Translations under genes and position numbers: made by a program
Assembly: GCF_003985155.1 (NCBI RefSeq)
Contig: NZ_ML133698.1
Coordinates: 62,001-126,000, forward strand
Length of the DNA stretch: 64,000 bases
Reading direction: 5' to 3'
DNA from: Rhizobium vallis
GTDB lineage: Bacteria; Pseudomonadota; Alphaproteobacteria; Rhizobiales; Rhizobiaceae
The notes under the pieces: model-generated
The model's database searches: none
Told to the model about the DNA's origin: nothing
The model's input: only the letters and a program-made list of their open reading frames with translations
Part shown: piece by piece, positions 47,232-56,800 of the stretch
Layout: every line of letters begins with the position of its first letter
How positions within the stretch are numbered: position 1 is the first letter of the stretch

Positions 47232-48410
47232 TTATGATCTCAGGCAGCCTTCGGCCCGGAGCGCTGCGACGATGGCGCCGGCATCTGCCGGCTGCATGCC
47301 GGCAAGGTTCATGCGCCCGGAATCCGCCATGTAGATGCCGTGGTTTGCCCTGAGCGCGACCGCCGTTTCCTTGGGCATGGAGAGATTGGAAAACAGGCCA
47401 CGTTGCCGGCTGATGAAGGCCAACTCGGGTGCAGCGGCGGCGAGTGCGGCACGATTACCGTTGACGCGCTGGCACATTTCTTCGAGCTCGGCGCGCCACA
47501 TTGCCGTCATCTCGGGGCTCTCGAGAATGGTCCGGACGATGGCAGCGCCATGATCGGGCGGCATCGACCAGTTCACACGGGCAAGTGCCGCCATATTGCT
47601 TTCGGCCTTCCTGAGGTCATCCCCATTGCGGGCCATGACATAGAGGGCGCCGACGCGCTCGCGATAGAGGCCGAAATTCTTGTCGCAGGAATAGGCGATC
47701 AGCGCCTCGTCAACCGCTTCCAGGACCATGCGCGTCGGTGCGGCATCCTGTTCAAGCCCGTCGCCCAGCCCCTGATAGGCAAGATCGATGAAGGGCACGA
47801 GCCGATGCGCAACGAGGAGATCGGTAATCTCTCGCCACTGCTCCATGGTGAAATCGATGCCGGTGGGGTTGTGGCAACAACCATGCAGCAGCACCACGTC
47901 GCCTTCCACAGCGGAAGACAGGGCAGCGATGACGCTTTCGAATGTCACCTGCTGTGACGCAAGATCGACGAAGGCGTATTGCTTGACCGGCAGACGCGCC
48001 GAGGCGAAGATCGGCGCATGGTTGGGCCAGCTCGGCGACCCCAACAGAACGGTCGCTGATGGATTGGCCGTCTGGATGAGTTCGGCGCCGAGACGCAGCG
48101 CGCCGCTGCCGCCCGGGGTCTGGATGCCGACGAGGCGTGAACCGAAGGCCGGCGATTTTCCGAAAATGATCGGCTCAAGCAGGCGCACGAATTGCAGGTC
48201 GCCTTCCGGGCCGAGGTATTTCTTGCTGTCCTGGTTCTCGAGGAGAAACTGTTCGGCTGCCTTGACGGCGCGCATAACAGGCGTGCGCCCCATGGCGTCA
48301 CGATAGACCCCGACGCCGAGGTCGATCTTTCCCGAGCGCTCGTCAGCCTGAAACGCCTTGATGAGTGCAAGCAGGCTGTCGGCTGCCCGGTTGTTCAGTT
48401 CGTTAAACAC
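47232..48410 (-). CDS. Class I aspartate/aromatic amino acid aminotransferase
   Basis: A 392-aa PLP enzyme of the AspC/TyrB group. Features: DLGVGVYRDAMGRTPVM near the N-terminus, LHGCCHNPTGIDF, and the Schiff-base lysine in SCDKNFGLYRERVG. It starts at GTG with GAGGTG upstream. Transamination of aromatic amino acids or aspartate with 2-oxoglutarate is the family reaction. It is the first gene of a leftward pair with the ThDP enzyme and is divergent from an Lrp/AsnC gene, which probably controls it in response to an amino acid. Confidence 0.9.
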   Translation of the reverse strand: MFNELNNRAADSLLALIKAFQADERSGKIDLGVGVYRDAMGRTPVMRAVKAAEQFLLENQDSKKYLGPEGDLQFVRLLEPIIFGKSPAFGSRLVGIQTPGGSGALRLGAELIQTANPSATVLLGSPSWPNHAPIFASARLPVKQYAFVDLASQQVTFESVIAALSSAVEGDVVLLHGCCHNPTGIDFTMEQWREITDLLVAHRLVPFIDLAYQGLGDGLEQDAAPTRMVLEAVDEALIAYSCDKNFGLYRERVGALYVMARNGDDLRKAESNMAALARVNWSMPPDHGAAIVRTILESPEMTAMWRAELEEMCQRVNGNRAALAAAAPELAFISRQRGLFSNLSMPKETAVALRANHGIYMADSGRMNLAGMQPADAGAIVAALRAEGCLRS

Positions 48411-48563
48411 AAGTCACCTCGTTTCCTCTATCCTGCGTCGGAGATTAACTGAAGTTTCACGCCGAATTTCTGCGATTTTCCTCCTCCGCTGACATGGCGG
48501 TGCAGACAATCTGCGTGAAATGGTTACGATGTGCAGAAATTCACCGTCATGAAGGGGGTGGTC

Positions 48564-49031
48564 ATGCTTGACCCGTTCGATATCAAACTGCTTGCCGCCC
48601 TCCAGCAAAACAGCGAGCTGACGCAGAGCGAACTGTCTCAGAAGGTCAATCTCTCCGCGACCCAATGCGCACGTCGTTTGGAAAGGCTGCGCAGCGAGCA
48701 ATATATCCAGAGTGTCGTCGCCATCCTCAACCCCGCAAAACTGGGTTTCACGGTCGTTGCCCATACGCTTGTCAGTTTGAGAGCGCATACCGAAGGCGGA
48801 AACGAGAACCTTCATCGCTTCATCGAGACCGCGCCGGAGATTCTGGAGTGTTATTCGCAGACCGGCGACGCCGATTTTCTGATGAAGGTGATGACGCGCG
48901 ACCTCGAACATCTCAGCCAGTTTCTCGAAAGAATGATCCGCGTCACCGACAATCTGGCATTGGTCAAATCGAGCATCGTTCTCAGGACACTGAAAAAGAC
49001 CACCGCTTTGCCGCTGCAGATCGTCACCTGA
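48564..49031 (+). CDS. Lrp/AsnC-family transcriptional regulator
   Basis: A 155-aa amino-acid-responsive regulator. The ATG at 48564 has AAGGGGG 5 nt upstream; in-frame GTG 48531 and ATG 48549 are alternatives. The N-terminal helix-turn-helix is in LTQSELSQKVNLSATQCARR, followed by the RAM domain (VVAHTLVSLRAH, CYSQTGDADFLMKVM). Such proteins typically regulate the divergent metabolic gene, here the aminotransferase. No clear operator could be picked by eye in the 153-bp gap. Confidence 0.92.
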   Translation: MLDPFDIKLLAALQQNSELTQSELSQKVNLSATQCARRLERLRSEQYIQSVVAILNPAKLGFTVVAHTLVSLRAHTEGGNENLHRFIETAPEILECYSQTGDADFLMKVMTRDLEHLSQFLERMIRVTDNLALVKSSIVLRTLKKTTALPLQIVT

Positions 49032-49049
49032 AAGCGGCTCTGGCCTCTT

Positions 49050-49811
49050 TCACTTGAGATAGTGGACATGCGGGCGCGAATGGTGGGGCGAGGCTTCGAT
49101 GCGTGCCTCGACGGAAAAGACCTCGCGAAGAAGCTTCTCGCTCAGCACGTCCTCAGGCGCGCCTGACGCAACGATCTTCCCCTGCTGCATGATGATGAGT
49201 TCATCGCAGAACATGGCGGCATGGTTGAGATCGTGCAGGGCGACGATGCTGGTGATCGGCAGGCTGGAGACGAGCCGCATCAGGCCGATCTGGTGCTGGA
49301 TGTCGAGATGGTTCGTGGGTTCATCGAGGATCAGCTCCTGGGGCGACTGGGCGAGCGCCCTGGCGATATGGGTACGCTGCTTTTCGCCGCCCGAAAGGCT
49401 CTGCCAGCGATCGTCGCGCTTCTCGGCCATGCCGGCACGCGCAAGAGCATTTTCAACCGCTTCTTCATCGGCCCTCGTCCAGCCCGAGAACATCGACCGG
49501 TGCGGAAAGCGGCCGAGCTTGACGACATCGACGACCTTGAGATTGGCATTCGTGGTGGCATGCTGCTCGATGAAGGCGATACGCCTCGCAATCGAGCGGC
49601 GACTGATCGCGCCGATGTCGTTGCGGTCGAGCGTGACGCGGCCGGAATGCGGCCGCTTCAGGCCGGCGAGAAGCCGCAGCAGCGAGGTCTTGCCCGAACC
49701 GTTCGGCCCGAGCAGGCCGAGCATCCGGCCGGGCTGCGCCTCGAGGGAAACGCCGTCCAGAATGGTCTTCCTGCCAATTTTCCAGGTGAGGTTATCGGCC
49801 TTGATGCTCAT
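49050..49811 (-). CDS. Iron-siderophore/cobalamin-type ABC transporter ATPase
   Basis: A 253-aa FecE/FhuC-type ATPase. The ATG at 49811 overlaps the permease stop by 4 bp; the frame stays open far upstream but that is a shadow of the permease. Walker A is GPNGSGKTS, the signature LSGGEKQRTHIARAL, Walker B LILDEPTNHLD and the H-loop ALHDLNHA. It is the last gene of a three-gene leftward operon and converges on the lrp-type gene with 18 bp between. Confidence 0.93.
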   Translation of the reverse strand: MSIKADNLTWKIGRKTILDGVSLEAQPGRMLGLLGPNGSGKTSLLRLLAGLKRPHSGRVTLDRNDIGAISRRSIARRIAFIEQHATTNANLKVVDVVKLGRFPHRSMFSGWTRADEEAVENALARAGMAEKRDDRWQSLSGGEKQRTHIARALAQSPQELILDEPTNHLDIQHQIGLMRLVSSLPITSIVALHDLNHAAMFCDELIIMQQGKIVASGAPEDVLSEKLLREVFSVEARIEASPHHSRPHVHYLK

Positions 49812-50848
49812 GACGTGCGCTGGAACCGGTAGAGGATGATCGAGAAGAAGGGAACGCCGACCAGCGCCGTGACGACGCCGATCGGCAGGATTTGACCGGG
49901 AATGAGGGCGCGCGCGGCGATGTCTGCAAGCACCATGAAGATCGCTCCGCCGATGGCGCAGGCCGGCAGCAGGCGGATATGCAGCGGCCCGACGACGAAG
50001 CGGGCGACATGCGGCACGACGAGGCCGACGAAGCCGATCGAGCCGACCATGCTGACGATCGTGGCGGTCATCATGGCCGTCAGCGCGAAGAGCACCATGC
50101 GGGCGCGCCCGACATTGACGCCGAGCGAGGATGCCGCCTCGTCGCCGAAGGTGAAGGCATCGAGCACGCGGGCATAGAGCAGACACGCGGCAAGGCCGAG
50201 GCCGACGACGATCGAAACCAAAGCGAATTCCGGCCAGCGCACGCCGCCGAAACTGCCGAGCAGCCAGAACATGACGTCGCGGGCCTGCTGCGCATTGGCC
50301 GAGGTGGTGACGATATAGGAGGTCGAGGCATTGAAGAGCTGCGATGCGGCGACACCGGCAAGGATGGTGCGGTCCGCGCCGCCCCGTGTGCCGTTCGACA
50401 GCAATGCGACGAAGAAAAAGGCCGCGAAGGCGCCGGCAAATGCGCCGGATGATAGCGAGACTGCGCCCGAGCCGAGCCCCAGGATAACGATCCCGACGGC
50501 GCCGGTCGACGCGCCGGCGGAAATGCCGAGCACGTAGGGTTCGGCAAGCGGGTTGCGCAGCAGCGACTGCATAATCGCGCCCGACAGCGCAAGGCCCGCT
50601 CCGCAGAAGGCGGCGACGAGCGCGCGGCTGAGGCGATAATCCCAGATGACGGTCTCGTGGATGCGGTTCAGCTCGATCGCGGTCCATCCAAGCCGGTTGG
50701 TGACGGCCGAAAAGGTGGTCGCCAACGGGATCGGCAGGTCACCGATCCCGACGCTGACGCCGACGGCGACCGCGATCAGGCAGAGCGAGGCGAGCAGCAG
50801 TGCTGTCGCCGCTCCCAGCTGCCGGAAGAGACTACCCGCTTCCCTCAC
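49808..50848 (-). CDS. FecCD-family permease
   Basis: A 346-aa inner-membrane permease of the BtuC/FecCD family with about ten hydrophobic segments. Typical stretches are GAIMQSLLRNPLAEPYVLGI, the site contacting the binding protein and ATPase, and GSIGFVGLVVPHVARF. It starts at a GTG that overlaps the binding-protein stop by 4 bp and ends overlapping the ATPase start. As a single permease it probably functions as a homodimer. Confidence 0.94.
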   Translation of the reverse strand: MREAGSLFRQLGAATALLLASLCLIAVAVGVSVGIGDLPIPLATTFSAVTNRLGWTAIELNRIHETVIWDYRLSRALVAAFCGAGLALSGAIMQSLLRNPLAEPYVLGISAGASTGAVGIVILGLGSGAVSLSSGAFAGAFAAFFFVALLSNGTRGGADRTILAGVAASQLFNASTSYIVTTSANAQQARDVMFWLLGSFGGVRWPEFALVSIVVGLGLAACLLYARVLDAFTFGDEAASSLGVNVGRARMVLFALTAMMTATIVSMVGSIGFVGLVVPHVARFVVGPLHIRLLPACAIGGAIFMVLADIAARALIPGQILPIGVVTALVGVPFFSIILYRFQRTS

Positions 50849-51870
50849 TTCAGAAGACCAAGAGCCTTCAGCTGCTCGGCCACCTGTTCGGCGCCGTAGA
50901 TCGTGCGGATGGTCGGGTTCATGGCCTGGCCGTCCATGACGACGAGAGCCTTGTTCTTGACGGCCGGGATCTGGCTGACGGCAGGATCGGTGTTCAGGAA
51001 CTTGATCTTGGCCTCCGGCTTGTCGAGTTCCCAGCGGTTACGATCGAGGCTGGCGACGACGATGACGTCGGGATTGGCGGCAATGATGCCTTCCCAGCCG
51101 ATCGTCGGCCATTCCGCTGCCGCGTCGATGGCATTATGCCCGCCGAGCAGGTCGGCGATGAAGCCGGAGGCGCTATTCTTGCCGCCGACATAGGCATCGG
51201 CAGACGGGCTGGGGCTGGAGAACCAGAAGACGTAGGAGAGGTTCTTGCCGTCCTTGGAAACGCTTCCGCGAAGCTTGGCCTCACGCGCCTTGAAGTCGGC
51301 AATCACAGCCTGGCCGCGATCGGCGACGTCGAAAATCTTAGAGAGTTCGTCGATTTCCTTGTAGAGGAGATCCATGTTCCACAGCTCACCGCGGCTGCCA
51401 TACTGGTCCTTGACGTCCTTGGTGCTGAGGCAGGTGCTGGGCGAGAGATAGGTTGAAACACCGACCTTGTCGAAATCCTCGCGCTTGGCGACCTTGCTGT
51501 TCGGCCCGACCAGGCTCGGCAGGGCGACGGCCACGAAATCGGGATTTTCGGCGAGCATCGACTCGAAGGTCGGCATTTCGACGGTGAGAAGCTTGACCTT
51601 GGCATTGGTCTCCGCGAGCTCAGGCAGGACCTTGCTCGGCCAGAAGGCGGTCCCGACCACCTTATCCTGAAGGCCGAGCAGCAGCAGGATTTCCGCGCTG
51701 TTCTGGCCAAGGCCGATCGCCCGCTGGGGCGCCTTCTTGAACGTCACCTCCTCGCCGCAGTTCTCCAGCGTCAGCGGGTAAGTGGTCGGACCGGCGAATG
51801 ACGGCGTCGCGGCAAGACCGATCAGGGCGGAGAGGCCGCAGACGGCCAAAAGCGATTTAAAGCTGGTCAC
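50845..51870 (-). CDS. Periplasmic Fe-siderophore (FecB/TroA-fold) binding protein
   Basis: A 341-aa binding protein of the helical-backbone class that feeds the FecCD permease. A signal peptide is visible (TSFKSLLAVCGLSALIGLAA, cleavage probably after SFA). Characteristic parts are APQRAIGLGQNSAEILLLLG and the DVIVVASLDR strand. It starts at GTG with a weak ribosome site. No TonB receptor or siderophore gene is near. Iron, haem or cobalamin are all possible ligands; iron-siderophore is the family's commonest. I could not identify a convincing iron box upstream. Confidence 0.88.
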   Translation of the reverse strand: MTSFKSLLAVCGLSALIGLAATPSFAGPTTYPLTLENCGEEVTFKKAPQRAIGLGQNSAEILLLLGLQDKVVGTAFWPSKVLPELAETNAKVKLLTVEMPTFESMLAENPDFVAVALPSLVGPNSKVAKREDFDKVGVSTYLSPSTCLSTKDVKDQYGSRGELWNMDLLYKEIDELSKIFDVADRGQAVIADFKAREAKLRGSVSKDGKNLSYVFWFSSPSPSADAYVGGKNSASGFIADLLGGHNAIDAAAEWPTIGWEGIIAANPDVIVVASLDRNRWELDKPEAKIKFLNTDPAVSQIPAVKNKALVVMDGQAMNPTIRTIYGAEQVAEQLKALGLLK

Positions 51871-52022
51871 GATGAAAATCCCGGTGCGTGAATATATGCG
51901 GCCGGGGTATAGCCGCAGGAGTGACCGGAAAACAAGACTAAAACGATCAACTTTTCACAGAAAACGACAGCGCCGGACATTGCGCCGGTTCGCTCATTGC
52001 CAGAGCGCGTCCTAAGTCCAAA

Positions 52023-52886
52023 TTAGCCGCTTTCGAGAAACTCCCGGATCGCCTCCGACAGAGCTCGCGGGTTCTCCTCGGCCACGTGATGGCCGCTGTC
52101 TAAGCCGAAACCGCGCACGTCCTCCGCCCAGTTTCGCCAGATGGCGACGGGATCGCCGTAGATCTGCTCCATGTCGTCGCGCAGCGACCAGAGGCAGAGC
52201 ATAGGGCAGGTCACTTTCCGGCCGGCGTCGCGGTCCTCGCGGTCATGGAGGAGATCGATGCTCAGACCGGCGCGGTAGTCCTCGATCATCCCGTGGATCA
52301 CGGCTGGGTCGTGGATGACGTTGAGGAGATCGTCATAGGCTTGCCTGTCCATCAGCGCCGGGGAGAGCTTGTCGTACCAGGCCAGGGGATCGGCCAAGAT
52401 CGCCCGTTCCGGTTTTTCCGGCTCGGCAAAGAAGAACCAGTGATACCAGTCCCTGGCGAATTTCCAGTCGGCGCGTTCGAGATGTTCGATGACGGGGATG
52501 CCGTCAGCGATGACCAGCCTCAGCACCCGGTCGGGATGATCCATTGCCATGCGGAAGGCGGTGAGGCTTCCGCGGTCGTGGCCGACCACCGCGAAGTTTT
52601 CGTAGCCCAACCGCCGCATCAGCTCGATGAGGGATTCAGCCTTGGCGCGCTTGGAGGAGTTGCTGCTGTCGGGAGCATCGACCGGCTGGTAGGAGCGGCC
52701 GAAGCCGGGAAGATCCGGACAGACGACCGTAAAATCGGGCGACAGCTGATCCGCCACCTTGCCCCAGGTCATGTGTGTCCTGGGATGGCCGTGGAGGAGA
52801 AGAACGGCTGGTCCCGACCCACCATGACGGACGCGAAGCGGACCCGCCTCGACGTCGACTGTATCGCAAGCAAAGCCTTCGAACAT
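52023..52886 (-). CDS. Alpha/beta hydrolase, haloacetate dehalogenase-like
   Basis: A 287-aa cytoplasmic hydrolase. LLHGHPRTHMTW and VGHDRGSLTAFRMAMDHP match the fluoroacetate/haloacetate dehalogenase group, with an Asp nucleophile in GHDRG. A WYHWFF segment supplies the His/Trp pair that binds the leaving halide in that group, and SGHHVAEE carries the catalytic His. The usual Arg pair of fluoroacetate dehalogenases is only half preserved (GHDRGS rather than GHDRGA-R), so another ester or epoxide substrate is possible. It begins 2 bp after the upstream 92-aa gene and is clearly co-transcribed with it. Confidence 0.85.
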   Translation of the reverse strand: MFEGFACDTVDVEAGPLRVRHGGSGPAVLLLHGHPRTHMTWGKVADQLSPDFTVVCPDLPGFGRSYQPVDAPDSSNSSKRAKAESLIELMRRLGYENFAVVGHDRGSLTAFRMAMDHPDRVLRLVIADGIPVIEHLERADWKFARDWYHWFFFAEPEKPERAILADPLAWYDKLSPALMDRQAYDDLLNVIHDPAVIHGMIEDYRAGLSIDLLHDREDRDAGRKVTCPMLCLWSLRDDMEQIYGDPVAIWRNWAEDVRGFGLDSGHHVAEENPRALSEAIREFLESG

Positions 52887-52888
52887 CG

Positions 52889-53167
52889 TCAGCCGAGCTT
52901 GCCCACAAGCCTTGCATAATCCGAAAACGTGGCCCCTTCTTTGCGGCCAGCTTCGCCGGCAAGCTGCAGCACGCGGATCGGAAACAGGATCGCCGCTTGG
53001 TTGGCGCCGGAGAGCTCATGGTCATCGTCCTCCTCGATCGCCTTTTGAGCTTTCGAGAGCGCGGCGCCGATTTCCCCGCGCGTGAGCAATTCCTTCTCGG
53101 CGATCGCGTCGCATAGCGAGGCCATCGCCATGATAAGGCCTTTGAGCTGCAGATTGGCGGTATTCAT
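52889..53167 (-). CDS. Small conserved-looking protein of unknown function (92 aa)
   Basis: An all-helical, acidic small protein with no signal peptide or membrane segment. GGGGAG lies 7 nt before the ATG, a good ribosome site. No named family recognised. It includes two helix-rich halves (LCDAIAEKELLTRGEIGAAL and AILFPIRVLQLAGEAG). It lies between the 150-aa gene and the hydrolase, with gaps of 27 and 2 bp, so these form a three-gene leftward set. Confidence 0.7.
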   Translation of the reverse strand: MNTANLQLKGLIMAMASLCDAIAEKELLTRGEIGAALSKAQKAIEEDDDHELSGANQAAILFPIRVLQLAGEAGRKEGATFSDYARLVGKLG

Positions 53168-53194
53168 GAGAACTCCCCGGGTAAAGAAGGATTT

Positions 53195-53647
53195 CTAGTC
53201 CGCCTCGACCGGCCGGATCGTGTCGACCGAGACCGTTCCGTCGAGGATACCCCGCTTTATATCACGTCTGTCCCGATCGATCTCGATCACGGTGTAGAGT
53301 TTGTCGTCGCGAAAGGCGCTGGCATTGGCGGTGGTGACATCCTCGGCGGGTGCGGCATCCACTTCCATGAAATCGAGTTCGCGCGCCGCGGCGACGATCC
53401 TGGCATCACCCGGCGTTCTGGCGGCCACGACGATGACGCCGTGTCCGGGGGCATTGTCCCATCTGGGATCGTCGGGTTTGGCGATCGGTTCCAGCCGGTA
53501 GATGTTGAGCATCTCGCCGCCGGTTTCGGGCGACGCTTCCGCCGCAGCATCCCGCATTTGCGCCTGGCTCTCGACCGACCGTCCGAAAGTGGTCGGGCTG
53601 GTGGCGTTGTTGATCTCTTCTTTGCCTGTCCTTGAAACGTTCGACAT
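53195..53647 (-). CDS. Hypothetical protein, 150 aa
   Basis: No known family recognised. The ATG at 53647 has GGAG 6 nt upstream; the frame is open further back to 53785 but without a suitable site, and the ATG at 53512 could give a 105-aa core. The first 45 residues look disordered (Thr, Ser, Glu rich). The rest looks like a compact alpha/beta domain (GHGVIVVAARTPGDARIVAA, LYTVIEIDRDRRDIKRGILD). It is divergent from the poly-HAMP kinase with a 168-bp shared upstream region. Confidence 0.65.
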   Translation of the reverse strand: MSNVSRTGKEEINNATSPTTFGRSVESQAQMRDAAAEASPETGGEMLNIYRLEPIAKPDDPRWDNAPGHGVIVVAARTPGDARIVAAARELDFMEVDAAPAEDVTTANASAFRDDKLYTVIEIDRDRRDIKRGILDGTVSVDTIRPVEAD

Positions 53648-53815
53648 GTCGCTCTCCATCATCAGGACGGAAACGACGCCCGGCCGTAAACTGTTCCCGC
53701 ACCAGCAAAGTTTGGCGCTTGACGTAGGGTTAGCTTGATCTATGCAACCCTGCGGAGCCCCCATACCCTTTTTCCAGTCGAGCACTAATTACTTGTTTTC
53801 GATCAGGGGGATCCC

Positions 53816-56800
53816 GTGAGCAAGCAAACCAGTGAATTTTCGCGCGACGACGCCGTTGCAGAGAGCCTCAACGGTCATGACCACAAAAGCATGGCGTTCG
53901 ACGACGCCAGCGCCCTTCTGGAAGTCCTTGTCGCGGTCAGGCGTGGCAACTTTTCCGTGCGCATGCGCTCAGACCTCACCGGCGTCACCGGCAAGGTCGC
54001 CGATGCGCTGAACGACATCATCGCCGCCAATCAGCGCATGGCCCAACAGCTCGAACATGTCGGCCAGGTCGTCGGCCGCGACGGGCGAACGAGCACGCGG
54101 GTGCGCTTCGGCCTGTCGGATGGTTCCTGGTCCGAGATGGAAGGGTCGATCAACGGCCTGATCGACGATCTGCTCTGGCCGACGACGGCCGTCACCCGCA
54201 CGATCACGGCGGTTGCCAAGGGTGACCTGCTGCAGACCGTGCCGCTCGACGTCGACGGGCGGGCTCTGAAAGGCGAATTCCTGCGCTCGGCCGATATCGT
54301 CAACACGATGATCAAGCAGCTGAGCGTCTTCACCTCGGAGGTAACACGTGTTGCCCGCGAAGTCGGCACCGACGGCAAGCTAGGCGGGCAGGCGCAGGTG
54401 CCGGAGGTGACGGGCGTCTGGAAGGACCTCACCGAAAGCGTCAACTCGATGGCGTCGAACCTGACCGCGCAGGTGCGCAACATCGCGGAAGTGACGATCG
54501 CGGTCGCCAATGGCGACCTTTCGAAGAAGATCACCGTCGACGTGCGCGGCGAAATCCTGCAGCTGAAGGAAGCGATCAACACCATGGTCGATCAGCTGCG
54601 CTCCTTCGCTTCCGAAGTGACGCGCGTCGCCCGCGAGGTCGGCACCGAAGGCAAGCTCGGCGGCCAGGCGCTCGTGCCTGGCGTTGCCGGCACCTGGAAG
54701 GATCTGACCGACTCGGTCAACGCCATGTGTGGCAACCTGACGGCGCAGGTGCGCAACATCGCCCAGGTGACAACGGCCGTGGCGCGCGGCGACCTGTCGC
54801 GCAAGATCACTGTCGACGTCTCGGGCGAAATCCTCGAACTCAAGGAAACCATCAACACGATGGTCGATCAGCTGAACGGTTTTGCCGGTGAGGTAACGCG
54901 CGTCGCGCGTGAAGTCGGCACCGAGGGCCGCCTCGGCGGCCAGGCGCAGGTGCCTGGTGTCGCCGGCACCTGGAAGGATCTGACCGACAACGTCAATTCC
55001 ATGGCGTCGAACCTGACGGCACAGGTGCGCAACATCGCCGAAGTCTCGACCGCCATCGCCAATGGCGACTTGTCGAAGAAGATCACGGTGACGGTGTCGG
55101 GCGAAATCCTTGAGCTCAAGGAAACCATCAATACGATGGTCGACCAGCTGAACGCCTTCGCCTCGGAAGTGACGCGCGTCGCCCGTGAAGTCGGCACGGA
55201 AGGGCGGCTCGGCGGCCAGGCGAACGTGCGCGGTGTGGCCGGCACCTGGAAGGACCTGACCGAAAACGTCAACTCGATGGGCGGCAACTTGACGGCGCAA
55301 GTGCGCAATATCGCCGAAGTCTCCACAGCGATCGCCAATGGCGATCTGTCGAAGAAGATCACCGTCGACGTGAAGGGCGAAATCCTCGAACTCAAGGAAA
55401 CCATCAATACGATGGTCGACCAGCTGAACGCCTTCGCCTCGGAAGTGACGCGCGTCGCCCGCGAGGTCGGCACGGAAGGCCGGCTCGGCGGCCAGGCCAA
55501 CGTGCGTGGCGTCGCCGGCACCTGGAAGGATTTGACCGACAGCGTGAATTCCATGGCCTCCAACCTTACCGGCCAAGTACGCAACATCGCTGAAGTCGCG
55601 ACCGCGGTTGCGCAGGGCGACCTTTCCAAGAAGATCACGGTGACCGTCTCGGGCGAAATCCTCGAACTGAAAGAGACCATCAATACGATGGTCGATCAGC
55701 TGAACGGTTTTGCCGGTGAAGTCACGCGTGTCGCCCGCGAGGTCGGCACGGAAGGCCGGCTCGGTGGCCAGGCGAACGTGCTTGGTGTGGCCGGCACCTG
55801 GAAGGATCTGACCGATAGCGTCAATTCCATGGCGGGCAACCTGACGGCGCAGGTGCGCAACATCGCCGAAGTGTCGACCGCAATCGCCAATGGCGACCTG
55901 TCGAAGAAGATCACCGTGTCGGTTTCGGGCGAAATCCTTGAACTCAAAGAAACGCTGAACACCATGGTGGATCAGCTGAACCGCTTCGCCTCAGAAGTCA
56001 CGCGCGTCGCCCGCGAAGTCGGCACCGAAGGCAAGCTCGGCGGCCAGGCGCAGGTGCCTGGCGTAGCCGGCACCTGGAAGGATCTCACCGAGAACGTCAA
56101 CTCCATGGCCTCCAACCTCACCGGCCAGGTGCGCAACATCGCCGAAGTGACGACGGCTGTGGCGCGCGGCGACCTCTCGCGCAAGATCACCGTCGACGTG
56201 AAGGGCGAAATCCTCGAACTGAAGAACACCATCAACACCATGGTGGATCAGCTGAACGCCTTCGCCGGCGAAGTGACGCGTGTTGCCCGCGAAGTCGGCA
56301 CCGAAGGCAAGCTCGGCGGCCAGGCGCAGGTCTCCGGCGTCGCCGGCACCTGGAAGGACCTGACCGACAGCGTCAACTCCATGGCCGGTAACCTGACGGC
56401 GCAGGTGCGCAACATCGCCGAGGTGGCGACCGCGATCGCCAATGGCGACCTCTCGCGCAAGATCACCGTCGACGTGCGCGGCGAAATCCTGCTGTTGAAG
56501 GACACGCTGAATACCATGGTCGACCAGCTTCGCTCATTCGCTGGTGAAGTGACGCGCGTCGCTCGCGAAGTCGGCACCGACGGCCGGCTCGGCGGCCAGG
56601 CGGTCGTTCCGGGTGTGGCCGGCACATGGAAGGACCTGACCGACAACGTCAATCTGCTTGCTGCCAACCTCACGACCCAGGTTCGAAACATCGCCGAAGT
56701 GACGACGGCTGTCGCGCGCGGCGACCTCTCGCGCAAGATCACCGTCGACGTGAAGGGCGAAATTCTCGAACTGAAAAACACCATCAACACGATGGTGGAC

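Noticed and set aside
51871..52022. Iron-responsive (RirA or Irr) box upstream of the siderophore importer
   Set aside because: TGA and TCA half-sites exist but the spacing does not fit the TGA-N19-TCA layout, so I did not call it.
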